From: Spirochaetia bacterium | Lineage (GTDB): Bacteria; Spirochaetota; Leptospiria; Turneriellales; JAOUOS01 | Direction: 5' to 3' | Length of the DNA stretch: 64,000 nt | Assembly (NCBI GenBank): GCA_029880265.1 | Contig: JAOUOT010000001.1 | Location: forward strand, 83,485 to 147,484 | Shown here: positions 10,145 through 19,436 of the stretch, piece by piece | Layout of the letters: each line of letters starts with the position of its first letter | How positions within the stretch are numbered: the first letter of the stretch is position 1 | Made by a program: the position numbers and the translations under genes | The notes under the pieces: model-generated | Database searches by the model: none | What the model was told of the DNA's origin: nothing | The model's input: only the letters and a program-made list of their open reading frames with translations

Positions 10145-10675
10145 ATGGAACACGCGATAAGAAGTTTAATTCGAAATATACCCGACTTTCCCAAGCCTGG
10201 TATACAATTTAAAGATATAACGCCGGTCTTATCAGACAAAGAGGCGTTGAAAACCATGATTGAATGGTTTAAGATTAGCATCGAGGCCGCCGGAGAAATT
10301 GAACTCGTTGTCGGCATAGAGTCAAGGGGTTTTATCATAGGCTCGGCTTTGGCCCATGAAATGAACGTAGGCTTCGTGCCCATTCGCAAACCCGGAAAGC
10401 TGCCCTTTGATACAGAAAGCGCATCTTATGAGCTTGAGTACGGCGAAGATTCGGTAGAAATTCATATCGACGCCGTGCATCAGGGGCAGAAGGTAGCCTT
10501 AGTAGACGACTTGCTCGCGACAGGTGGTACGGCTGAAGCGGCCTTTAAGCTTTTGAGTAAATTGGGCGCCGATGTCGTCGCCTCAGCTTTCCTTATTGAA
10601 TTAGACGACCTAAAGGGCCGAAAGAGATTAAAATCTCTCGCCGGCGATAATATTTATTCGCTAATTCATTATTAA
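10145..10675 (+). CDS. apt: Adenine phosphoribosyltransferase
   Basis: IRNIPDFPKPGIQFKDITPVL, GIESRGFIIGSALAHE, VALVDDLLATGGTAEAAFKLL. Confidence 0.98.
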   Translation: MEHAIRSLIRNIPDFPKPGIQFKDITPVLSDKEALKTMIEWFKISIEAAGEIELVVGIESRGFIIGSALAHEMNVGFVPIRKPGKLPFDTESASYELEYGEDSVEIHIDAVHQGQKVALVDDLLATGGTAEAAFKLLSKLGADVVASAFLIELDDLKGRKRLKSLAGDNIYSLIHY

Positions 10676-10728
10676 CAATTATCGGGCGCGCATACTGCGC
10701 CCCGTACATATTCCGGAATTTTTATAAA

Positions 10729-11916
10729 ATGAAATCAAATACCGGCCTATATGTGCATATTCCCTATTGCGTTAAAAAATGCTCATACTGCGATTTTGTA
10801 TCGTTTCCCGTTGATAAAATCACCAAAGACTCGCAGCAAGAATATTTAAAACATCTTTTGAGAGATTTAGAATATAAAAAACTAAATTATTTTCAATATA
10901 ATATAAATTTAAAAAGTATCTTTTTTGGAGGCGGTACGCCTTCTTTGTTCTCTCCTGATTTTTATTATGTTTTTTTGCAAGAAGTAAAAGCAATTTTTAA
11001 TTTAAAAACATTATCAGATATTGAAATATCGATGGAAGCAAATCCCGAGTCTTTATATGAACAGGCGAAAAAATTAAATTTTTCTTTGAAAGAATATAAA
11101 CAAGCGGGAATTAACAGACTCAGTATCGGCGTACAATCTTTAAATGAAAAATTATTAAAATACCTTGGAAGGCTTTATATTCATAAAAATTCTCTTGAGA
11201 AAGTTTTTGACAATACGGCAGCCGCCGGCTTTACGAATATAAATGTTGATTTAATATACGGTATTGCGGGCCAAACCTTTCAAGATATTGAACAAAGCTT
11301 AAGCTATGTTTTAGGCAAAAATATAACGCACTTATCATTTTATGAATTAACAGTAGAGAAGAAAACTCCTTTATACAAAGAAACAATCAACAGAAAAAAG
11401 CCGCAAGCTTCAAATAAAAGAGCTTTATTGCATCATAATTATTTTTTACCGATTTTAGAAAAGGCAAAATTTGAGCGCTATGAAGTTTCAAATTATTGTC
11501 TAAGCGGTTTTGAATGCCGGCACAATATGATATACTGGTCCTATAATTCATATATCGGTATAGGATTGTCGGCGCATTCGTTTAACGGTAAAATTCGAAT
11601 AAAAAACGCCGATAATATAAAGAAATATGAAAAAGAGTTAACTGAAGAAATTTCAGAAGCCCAATATAATCCAGAGTTGTTTATCGGTTTTTTTCGTTTA
11701 TTGAGACCGGTCTTTTTCAAAGAAATAACCGAGTTTTTAACGATTAAGGAAAAATCTATTTTTCTTAAAGTATTAAAAACATTTCAAGAAAGGCTCTGGT
11801 TAAATTTATCGGATAATAATTTTTCGATTACAAAAGAAGGCATTTTATTTTCAGACTCTATGGTTTTTGAAATGTCTGAAGCGTTATCGGCGTCGACCAA
11901 TAAAACCAGAAGTTAA
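10729..11916 (+). CDS. hemW: Radical SAM heme chaperone HemW (coproporphyrinogen III oxidase-like)
   Basis: YVHIPYCVKKCSYCDFVS, FFGGGTPSLFSP, NRLSIGVQSLNEKLLKYLGR. Confidence 0.95.
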   Translation: MKSNTGLYVHIPYCVKKCSYCDFVSFPVDKITKDSQQEYLKHLLRDLEYKKLNYFQYNINLKSIFFGGGTPSLFSPDFYYVFLQEVKAIFNLKTLSDIEISMEANPESLYEQAKKLNFSLKEYKQAGINRLSIGVQSLNEKLLKYLGRLYIHKNSLEKVFDNTAAAGFTNINVDLIYGIAGQTFQDIEQSLSYVLGKNITHLSFYELTVEKKTPLYKETINRKKPQASNKRALLHHNYFLPILEKAKFERYEVSNYCLSGFECRHNMIYWSYNSYIGIGLSAHSFNGKIRIKNADNIKKYEKELTEEISEAQYNPELFIGFFRLLRPVFFKEITEFLTIKEKSIFLKVLKTFQERLWLNLSDNNFSITKEGILFSDSMVFEMSEALSASTNKTRS

Positions 11917-11927
11917 AAGATTTAGCC

Positions 11928-12173
11928 ATGGCGTTTGTTTATATATTAAAGTGCTCAGACAAGACTTATTACACGGGAGCGGCTTTAAATTTAGAAGAAA
12001 GAATTGAAAAACATCAATCGGGCAGGGCCGCGAAATATACTTCAGGAAGAAGACCGGTAAAACTTATATATCATGAAGAGTTAGAAAATTTAAGCGCCGC
12101 ATACAAAAGAGAAGCGGCAATAAAAAGATTATCTAGAAAAGAAAAGGAATTGTTGATTAAAAAGGCTAAGTAA
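11928..12173 (+). CDS. GIY-YIG nuclease superfamily protein
   Basis: FVYILKCSDKTYYTGAALNLEERIEKHQSGRAAKYTSGRRPVKLIY. Confidence 0.9.
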   Translation: MAFVYILKCSDKTYYTGAALNLEERIEKHQSGRAAKYTSGRRPVKLIYHEELENLSAAYKREAAIKRLSRKEKELLIKKAK

Positions 12174-12185
12174 TCATATTTGTTC

Positions 12186-12214
12186 TTGACGAGACCAAAT
12201 AGAAAATATATATT
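12186..12214 (+). promoter_or_regulatory. Candidate sigma70 promoter for the acyl-CoA synthetase operon
   Basis: TTGACG - 17 bp - TATATT, upstream of the 12302 ATG with RBS gggaga. Confidence 0.5.
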
Positions 12215-12301
12215 AGAAAAGTTTTATAAATATATTGTTGAATTTGAAATATATTTTATAAATTGGCAATTAGAATATAAACAAAAAGGGAGAATTAAAT
12301 T

Positions 12302-14203
12302 ATGTATACGACATTAACTGAAGCGTTAAAAACAGCTTTTGTTTCGCATTCAGGCAGAATTGCTGTCAGATGGCGCGAGGGAAAAAACTATAAAGAACTT
12401 ACTTTTGCAGAGCTTGAAAAAAAAGTAAACGAGTTTGCGATAGGCCTGATTTCATTTGGCGTTAAGGCCAAAGAAAATGTAGGTTTAATCGCAGACGTTT
12501 CGCATGAATGGAGCCTGGGCGATTTCGCATTGCAAATGATAGGCGCCGTAGACGTACCAAGAGGAACAGATTCGACGGCCGACGAACTTGCGTTTATACT
12601 AAAGCATGCGGGATGCAAAACGGCTCTGGTTATCAATACTGCAGAAATTGAAAAAATTGAAAAAGCTCTTAAAAAAGCAAAACATACGATTAAAAAATAT
12701 ATTGTTCTTGATAATAAAAAGCCAAAAAAGAAAATTTCAAAAGCCGTAATGCTAGACGAGCTACTTGAAAAGGGTCGAAAAATTATAGAAAAAAGCGGCA
12801 AAGAAGTCAAAGAAATTGAGAAGCGGCAGAAAAATATAAAGCCAGAAGATATTGCAACAATCATTTACACATCAGGCACTACAGGAGAGCCAAAAGGGGC
12901 CATGCTTACGCAGGCAAACTTTGCTTCACAGCTAAATGAAATACAAAAAATAATTCATTTTAAACCGGAACATAAAGCGTTAACCCTGCTGCCTCCGTGG
13001 CACATTTTTGGCAGAACGTCAGAATATCTTTTTTATACATATGGTTTATCAATAACATATACCGATATCAAAAATATTGGCGAAGATATGAGAAATATTA
13101 AACCTACTCATGTTCCGGCGGTGCCTAGAATTTGGGAGGGGGTTTATAATAAAATTATAGGCAATATTAAAAAAAGCGGCAAAGAAGGTATCTTTAACGT
13201 TTTTAAAAGTATAGGAGTACTTTATTTTCACAGTAAGAAGAGACTCTTAAACCAGGAAAGACTGTTTAAGAAAAGAAACCCTGTCTCTGATATCATTTTA
13301 AAAATCATTGCTTTTATTTTAGTCGTTTTAACCGCTCCTTTAAATGCATTGGGCAATATTTTAGTTTTCAAGAAAATTCGAGCGGCTACAGGCGGCAATT
13401 TGATCGCTTCAATTTCAGGCGGCGGAGCTTTACCCGGCCATATTGACGATTTTTTTGCGGCTATAGGCATAAATATTTTAGAAGGATACGGATTAACAGA
13501 AACGTCTCCGGTAATTTCGGTTAGACCTTCGAAACATTTAGTGGTGGGCACCGTAGGACCTCCGTTATCGGGAACTGAAATAAAGCTAATTGACCCGATT
13601 ACCGGTAAAGACGTTACAAAGATACCTAACGCTCGGGGAACTTTATACATAAAAGGGCCTCAGGTTATGAAGGGTTATTATAAAAATCCGAAAAAAACAG
13701 CCGAAGTAATCGATAAAGGCTGGTTTAATACAGGTGATCTTGTTGCGCTTACCGTTGATAAACATATTTGTATCGTGGGAAGAACAAAAGACACCATAGT
13801 TCTTTTAGGCGGAGAAAATATCGAACCGACCCCGATTGAAGAAAGATTAAAGCAAAGCTCTTATATCGATCAGAATATGGTAGTGGGGCAAGACAAAAAA
13901 AATATCGGCGCATTAATTGTTCCAAACGAAGAGGAACTGAAAGGCTTTGTAAAACAAAATCAAATTAAAGGAGCGGGCCTAAATGAATGGATAGAAGATC
14001 CGGCCGTTATCGCTTTATATAAATCTGAAATATCTAAACTTATAAACGCGAATACCGGGTTTAAAACATTTGAGAGAATTTCGACTTTTCGGCTTATTCC
14101 TAAACCCTTTGAAAAAGGACTTGAGCTTACAAATAAATTAAGCGTTAAAAGGCATGTTGTTACAGAAATGTACAGTAAGCTTATAGACGAAATGTTTAAA
14201 TGA
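12302..14203 (+). CDS. Long-chain acyl-CoA synthetase (AMP-binding)
   Basis: ATIIYTSGTTGEPKGAMLTQ, GYGLTETSPVIS, GWFNTGDLVALTVDKHICIVGRTKD. Confidence 0.93.
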   Translation: MYTTLTEALKTAFVSHSGRIAVRWREGKNYKELTFAELEKKVNEFAIGLISFGVKAKENVGLIADVSHEWSLGDFALQMIGAVDVPRGTDSTADELAFILKHAGCKTALVINTAEIEKIEKALKKAKHTIKKYIVLDNKKPKKKISKAVMLDELLEKGRKIIEKSGKEVKEIEKRQKNIKPEDIATIIYTSGTTGEPKGAMLTQANFASQLNEIQKIIHFKPEHKALTLLPPWHIFGRTSEYLFYTYGLSITYTDIKNIGEDMRNIKPTHVPAVPRIWEGVYNKIIGNIKKSGKEGIFNVFKSIGVLYFHSKKRLLNQERLFKKRNPVSDIILKIIAFILVVLTAPLNALGNILVFKKIRAATGGNLIASISGGGALPGHIDDFFAAIGINILEGYGLTETSPVISVRPSKHLVVGTVGPPLSGTEIKLIDPITGKDVTKIPNARGTLYIKGPQVMKGYYKNPKKTAEVIDKGWFNTGDLVALTVDKHICIVGRTKDTIVLLGGENIEPTPIEERLKQSSYIDQNMVVGQDKKNIGALIVPNEEELKGFVKQNQIKGAGLNEWIEDPAVIALYKSEISKLINANTGFKTFERISTFRLIPKPFEKGLELTNKLSVKRHVVTEMYSKLIDEMFK

Positions 14204-16137
14204 GCATAAACGAACAGCCTCTTATTACAGTCATTGTCGATAGGGTAGGCAATACAAATATCTTTAATATTATTAAAGACAACCTTATCGACAATCCGTT
14301 TCTTGAAGATATACAAGACATGCAGTCTGTCGTAGACGACGACTTAATAGAAGAATTTATTGAAGAGCTGCATTATGTGGCCCAACTGGCGCGGTCGGTA
14401 TCGACAATGCCGCCCGAAAACGAAGAAAAGCAGGCGGCGGTTTTTCAAAATTTAAAATTAAACAAGAAACTAAAAGAAATAGGAGAAGCTTTTTTTAGAC
14501 AGTTTTTTCCCGAAGCGATACAAAAACTATTTCAGAGACTTGAAAACGCTTATCTTTTTTTTCATATAGATTCAAAACTCGCTTCTCTTCCCTTAGAGAT
14601 ACTTCACGACGGAGATTCTTTCTTATGGCAAAAATTTTATCTGGGAAAAAGCGTAAAGGGCCAGCATAGTTCTTTTGGGAACATTCTCGCCAAAGAAACC
14701 GTCAATATGCTTATCATTGCCGACCCTACCGAAGATTTAGAATGGGCACGCATTGAGGGCGAAAATCTTTTTGAACATCTAAGCTCAAACTTTCCCGAAA
14801 AAAAATTAAACATAGAGCTTACGGGCGGAAAACAAATTACAAAATTAAATTTGTTGAATTTTATAAAAAACAAAGATATAATTCATTACTGCGGTCATCT
14901 TCATTATACCAGCGCGACATCAGAAAACGGATGGATTCTATACGGAAACAAAATCGCTAGAGCCAGAGAAATTCAGCTTTCTGGGGCGTCGCCTACGCTC
15001 ATTTTTTCAAATTCATGTATAAGCGGCAGAGACATCGCCAAAGACGAACACGGTAAAGAATGGTATTCAAATTTTGCCAGCTCTTTTCTAAAAACGGGAA
15101 AGACTAATTACATAGGAACGATATGGGAAGTGCCCGACAACAGGCAGACCATAGATTTTACCATTCGATTTTATAATGAAATATTAAAAGGAGAGCCGTT
15201 AGGCGTCGCGCTTCAGAAATCAAGGCATTTTGCATGGGAAAATTTTCATTCTACGGATCTCACATGGGCGGGATATTTATTAATGGGAAATCCCAGCGTA
15301 AAAATATTTGAGACAAAATCGAAAACTCCCGATATTACAAAAAATATTTTAGATAATAACATTGTTTTACACGAGTATCCTTTTCCCATTGCAGAATCAT
15401 ATAAAGATTTTTTAGACGCCGAAAAAGAAAAAAAATCTCCTTCAATTCTTTTAAATCATTTATTTGAATGCGCTTCGAATGTCATTTTCATATTTGCCGC
15501 TATTGTAATTCAGAATTTTCGATACTTAAAATTATCAAAGCCCGTTTTATTTGAATATCCCGATTTGAAAAAAACTCTTGATTCGATTTTCAGCGCCCTT
15601 AGGCACATGAATACAATGAAAATTTATCCGGTGGTAAATAACCTTGCCGAAACTTTGTATATGCAAAAAGAGAGTTTATATAAAATCGCCAAATTGCGCG
15701 AAGAAATAGAGTCAAAAAATAATCCAATAAAAGACGACTTAATTGAAAGTTATCAAATTACGGTTCAATACTTTTTAGAGCTTATTCTGATGGAAATTGA
15801 ATTCTTAAAAAATTACGGTTTCTATAAGATAACCGAACCGGGAAGCAGGCAGTTATCGCTTGCCGGTTTAATTGAAAATCATAAAATAAAAGATATTATA
15901 TTGCCGACACAGCAAAATTTAATTTCAGAAGAAGAAATTCTAAAAAAAACATCGGATCTCGTAGGAAACCTTGTATTTTATAATCCGGTTAAAAAAATAT
16001 TCTTAGATTTAAGCTCTTATATGGATATTGATATTACAACTTCAAAAGATAAAAAATATTCAATTCAATATTTTTCTGACAAAAAAGACGCGAAAATAAT
16101 TAAACAGAATTTAAAATATACAAACATTAAAAATTAA
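14200..16137 (+). CDS. CHAT-domain protein (caspase-like clan CD) with C-terminal region of unknown function
   Basis: CHAT signatures DIIHYCGHLHY (His codon at 14896-14898) and LIFSNSCISGRD (Cys codon at 15016-15018), C-terminal LTWAGYLLMGNPSVKIF. Confidence 0.8.
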   Translation: MSINEQPLITVIVDRVGNTNIFNIIKDNLIDNPFLEDIQDMQSVVDDDLIEEFIEELHYVAQLARSVSTMPPENEEKQAAVFQNLKLNKKLKEIGEAFFRQFFPEAIQKLFQRLENAYLFFHIDSKLASLPLEILHDGDSFLWQKFYLGKSVKGQHSSFGNILAKETVNMLIIADPTEDLEWARIEGENLFEHLSSNFPEKKLNIELTGGKQITKLNLLNFIKNKDIIHYCGHLHYTSATSENGWILYGNKIARAREIQLSGASPTLIFSNSCISGRDIAKDEHGKEWYSNFASSFLKTGKTNYIGTIWEVPDNRQTIDFTIRFYNEILKGEPLGVALQKSRHFAWENFHSTDLTWAGYLLMGNPSVKIFETKSKTPDITKNILDNNIVLHEYPFPIAESYKDFLDAEKEKKSPSILLNHLFECASNVIFIFAAIVIQNFRYLKLSKPVLFEYPDLKKTLDSIFSALRHMNTMKIYPVVNNLAETLYMQKESLYKIAKLREEIESKNNPIKDDLIESYQITVQYFLELILMEIEFLKNYGFYKITEPGSRQLSLAGLIENHKIKDIILPTQQNLISEEEILKKTSDLVGNLVFYNPVKKIFLDLSSYMDIDITTSKDKKYSIQYFSDKKDAKIIKQNLKYTNIKN

Positions 16138-16146
16138 TATAACAAT

Positions 16147-16230
16147 TGCCGAAGGCCGGAATCGAACCGGCACGAGGTTGCCCTCACTGGATTTTGAGTC
16201 CAGCGCGTCTACCAGTTTCACCACTTCGGC
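16147..16230 (-). tRNA. tRNA-Leu (CAA)
   Basis: Reverse complement GCCGAAGTGGTGAAACTGGTAGACGCGCTGGACTCAAAATCCAGTGAGGGCAACCTCGTGCCGGTTCGATTCCGGCCTTCGGCA; class II with variable arm, anticodon CAA. Confidence 0.95.
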
Positions 16231-16253
16231 TGTTTATATTTTGATTTGCGTTA

Positions 16254-16676
16254 TCACGCTTCGTCAAGGGGATCAATTTCTATGTATTTACCCTTTGCTC
16301 TCGCGATGATTTTACCGATATCGTCCTCAAGTTCCGCCCGATTTTCGATTATTTTCTTATTTTTTTTAACAAAATAGCCTCTAAGATAGACAGGCTCGTT
16401 TGTTTTAGCTTGCTGAAGATATCTCACGGTAAACTCGCCGGTTTGCACTTCAAGATTCATTGATTGGTTTATTTTCATCATCACTTCGTCAAGCATCAGA
16501 GCTATAATGCCGGGATGCACACGATCTGCCTTATGACCCTGAAAGTGAGCCGCCAAAGTTGTTTCGCCGTAAGCCGTTTTAGTATCTTCATCAAACTCAA
16601 GATTTAATTTTAACCCTTGATCATTATCGGGGCTAGTACCGAAACTCAAATCTTTTTGTTTTCTTAGTACTTTCAT
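16254..16676 (-). CDS. 4HBT-fold thioesterase family protein
   Basis: [18 protein letters not shown] and hotdog pattern [22 protein letters not shown]. Confidence 0.7.
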   Translation of the reverse strand: MKVLRKQKDLSFGTSPDNDQGLKLNLEFDEDTKTAYGETTLAAHFQGHKADRVHPGIIALMLDEVMMKINQSMNLEVQTGEFTVRYLQQAKTNEPVYLRGYFVKKNKKIIENRAELEDDIGKIIARAKGKYIEIDPLDEA

Positions 16677-16724
16677 TTTGGTTATATTAAAGGATTTATT
16701 CAGTTTGTCAAGAACTTTATGATT

Positions 16725-17975
16725 TTAGGTCTTCTTTTTCTTTTTTTTCGCCGCCGGAAGCAGTATATTATTTAATATCAATCTATAACCCGCCGAGTCT
16801 TTATGAAGATTCAAGTTTGTAGGCGGGTCTCCTACAAGGTGCTGGTAATCTTCAGGATCATGGCCCGCGTAAAAACTGAAAAATCCGTTTTTATAGCCGC
16901 CATATATATATTTCACCCTTGATGTTCCGAGCGTTTGACCTAAAATTAAAATTCGGGGCTTTATTTTCTCAATATGAAACGCCGTAGTCTGCCCTAAGAA
17001 GCCCTTGATTCTTTTTTCATGATTTTGCGTCAATAAAGACGGTATCGGATCTATATGCGCGTTAAATTCAAATAGCGAAAAAGAGTCTTTATTTTGCAAT
17101 ATGCCCTCGGCCTGCGGATTTATATCGATATCTGAAAATTCATAAAGATAGGGGTCTGAATAAACTTTGAAGTTTTCAAAGGCGAAAGTAAATTCATATT
17201 TTAACTTATCCTGAAAGTTTGGTGTAACAGGCGTTTGATCAATTAACGGATCGACAATGTCAACGTTCTGGGCGGCCAAAGCTATATCAAGAGTATCCGT
17301 AGCCGAACACATCGCGAAAAGAAATCCTCCCTCTGCGACAAACCTTTGAATAGATATGGCCACGTCTTTTTTTTGGTCGGCCACTCTTTTATAGCCCATC
17401 GACGCCGCCGTCTTTTCAAAAAGAAGCCTTCTTGATTCATACCACTGCATATTTTTTGCGTAAGCGTAAAATTTGCCGTATTGTCCGGTAAAGTCTTCGT
17501 GATGAAGATGCAGCCAGTCATATTTTAGCAGTTCGCCCGATAAAACTTCTTTATCCCAAAGTTGTTTATAAGGAATTCCCGAATATTCAAGCGCCATGGT
17601 GACGGCGTCGTCCCATGGTTCGGTTGAAGGCGGCTTATAAATGGCAATTTTAGGAGCTTTCTCAAACTCAAGCTCAGATACATTTTCTGTTTCAATTTTA
17701 TTTTTTACAATTCTTTTTTCTTCTTCTGAATAACGCTCATAACTGATATTGCTCAAAACGGCGTTTTTTTTGACAAACCTGGTTTCAGGCAAAAGAAAAG
17801 AGCCGCCCCTGTAATTTAACAGTATCTTTGCCTTATCGCCTGTTTCAAGAGTCTGATATACCAACCCATACGCCTTTAAATGATCTTTTTGGCCCTCATC
17901 CATGGGTATAAATATTTCTGCATTCAAAGAGAACGAAATTATAGAAAATAATACAATAGCCGTTAATTTTTTCAT
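16725..17975 (-). CDS. Exported protein resembling Bacteroidota proteins commonly labelled asparagine synthetase B (label probably not functional)
   Basis: Signal peptide MKKLTAIVLFSIISFSLNA; IFIPMDEGQKDHLKAYGLVYQTLETGDKAKILLNYRGGSFLLP; poly-Lys C-terminus. Confidence 0.5.
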   Translation of the reverse strand: MKKLTAIVLFSIISFSLNAEIFIPMDEGQKDHLKAYGLVYQTLETGDKAKILLNYRGGSFLLPETRFVKKNAVLSNISYERYSEEEKRIVKNKIETENVSELEFEKAPKIAIYKPPSTEPWDDAVTMALEYSGIPYKQLWDKEVLSGELLKYDWLHLHHEDFTGQYGKFYAYAKNMQWYESRRLLFEKTAASMGYKRVADQKKDVAISIQRFVAEGGFLFAMCSATDTLDIALAAQNVDIVDPLIDQTPVTPNFQDKLKYEFTFAFENFKVYSDPYLYEFSDIDINPQAEGILQNKDSFSLFEFNAHIDPIPSLLTQNHEKRIKGFLGQTTAFHIEKIKPRILILGQTLGTSRVKYIYGGYKNGFFSFYAGHDPEDYQHLVGDPPTNLNLHKDSAGYRLILNNILLPAAKKKKKKT

Positions 17976-18288
17976 AATAGTACAGGCATTTGAATTTAAA
18001 CATTCTTATCCGTAAAGATAAAAAAATTAAATACAACAGGGCCTCTGTTAGATAATAAAAATCGAGTGATCGATTATCTTTCTACAATTACAAATATCAA
18101 AACAATTAATATCTTTAATTGGATAATTTAATACTTAAATAAATATTAATTATATTTTCAATTAACTCTATAAATTCCTTAGCTGAAAATTTTTCCATAA
18201 AAACCAAGGTTGAATCTACTTTTACAGATGTACCGGTCTTTTTATTAAAATATACGCCTCGATCTGTAGATTTACTTCTTTATACAAA

Positions 18289-19413
18289 TTGACAAATCAT
18301 GTGCATTCTAAAATAATGCTTTTAGAAGAGAAGAAAGAATACTTAAAAATAATGAACGAGAATAACAAGTACCATAACGCCAAAATTCTAATTGTCGACG
18401 ATAATGAAATTAATATCATACTTATTGAAAAAGTGCTTAGAAAAAGCGGATATAAAAACATTAAAACGACTACCGATTCGACAAATGTATTAAATTTATA
18501 TCAAAGCAATAATTTTGATCTTATCTTGCTTGATCTTCGAATGCCAAATATGGACGGTTTTGAGGTATTAGACGCTTTAAAAAAAGCGGAACAAAATAGT
18601 TATCTGCCTGTTATTGTTTTGACCGCCGACTCTGACAGAGACGTTCGAATAAACGCTCTCGCTAAAGGCGCGAAAGATTTTATTACAAAACCGATAGATC
18701 AGCTTGAAACGTTGACAAGAATTGAAAATATGCTTGAGGTAAGATTTTTACACAATCAAATAAGAAATCAGAATATTATTCTTGAAGAGAAAGTGGCAGA
18801 AAGAACAGCAGAGCTTTATGAGTCTCGTCTTGAGATTATTCAAAAGATGACAAAGGCGTCTGAATACAGAGATAACGAAACGGGAAATCATATTCTTAGA
18901 ATAAGTAAGTATTCAGAAATTCTCGGAAAAAAAATGAACTTAACCGCGAAAGAAATTGACTTGATTATTAACGCAAGCCCAATGCATGATGTGGGCAAAA
19001 TCGGCATTTCTGATAATATTTTACTAAAGCCCGGCAAGCTAACCGAAGAAGAATGGGATATTATGAGAAAACATACGATTATAGGGCATGATATTTTAGC
19101 CGACTCGAGGTCAGATTTACTGAAACAAGCCGCTGAAATTGCGTTATACCATCATGAAAAATGGGACGGTACGGGGTATCCTTACGGTAAAAAAAGTCTT
19201 GAAATACCTCTTTTTGCCAGAATTGTGGCCGTCGTAGACGTTTTTGACGCCTTGACCAGCGAGAGGCCCTATAAAAAAGGCTGGCCCGTTGAAGAGGCCG
19301 TTGATGAGATTATAAAATTAAAAGGAATTCACTTTGATCCTGAAATTATAGATGTTTTTCAACAGAGCGTCGACGACTTTAGAAATATTCAAGCAACCTA
19401 CAAAGATAAATAA
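18289..19413 (+). CDS. Response regulator with HD-GYP phosphodiesterase output (RpfG-like)
   Basis: REC DLILLDLRMPNMDGFEVL; HD-GYP MHDVGKIGI and HHEKWDGTGYPYGKK. Confidence 0.93.
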   Translation: MTNHVHSKIMLLEEKKEYLKIMNENNKYHNAKILIVDDNEINIILIEKVLRKSGYKNIKTTTDSTNVLNLYQSNNFDLILLDLRMPNMDGFEVLDALKKAEQNSYLPVIVLTADSDRDVRINALAKGAKDFITKPIDQLETLTRIENMLEVRFLHNQIRNQNIILEEKVAERTAELYESRLEIIQKMTKASEYRDNETGNHILRISKYSEILGKKMNLTAKEIDLIINASPMHDVGKIGISDNILLKPGKLTEEEWDIMRKHTIIGHDILADSRSDLLKQAAEIALYHHEKWDGTGYPYGKKSLEIPLFARIVAVVDVFDALTSERPYKKGWPVEEAVDEIIKLKGIHFDPEIIDVFQQSVDDFRNIQATYKDK

Positions 19414-19436
19414 CGGAAATCATTCAGAGGAAAACA

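Noticed and set aside
10684-10702. GGGCGC-N7-GCGCCC hairpin between apt and hemW
   Set aside because: Short stem with no T-tract; insufficient for a confident terminator or regulatory RNA call
12388-12864. 158-aa minus-strand ORF inside the acyl-CoA synthetase
   Set aside because: Shadow of a well-supported CDS; Ser/Phe-rich low-complexity translation
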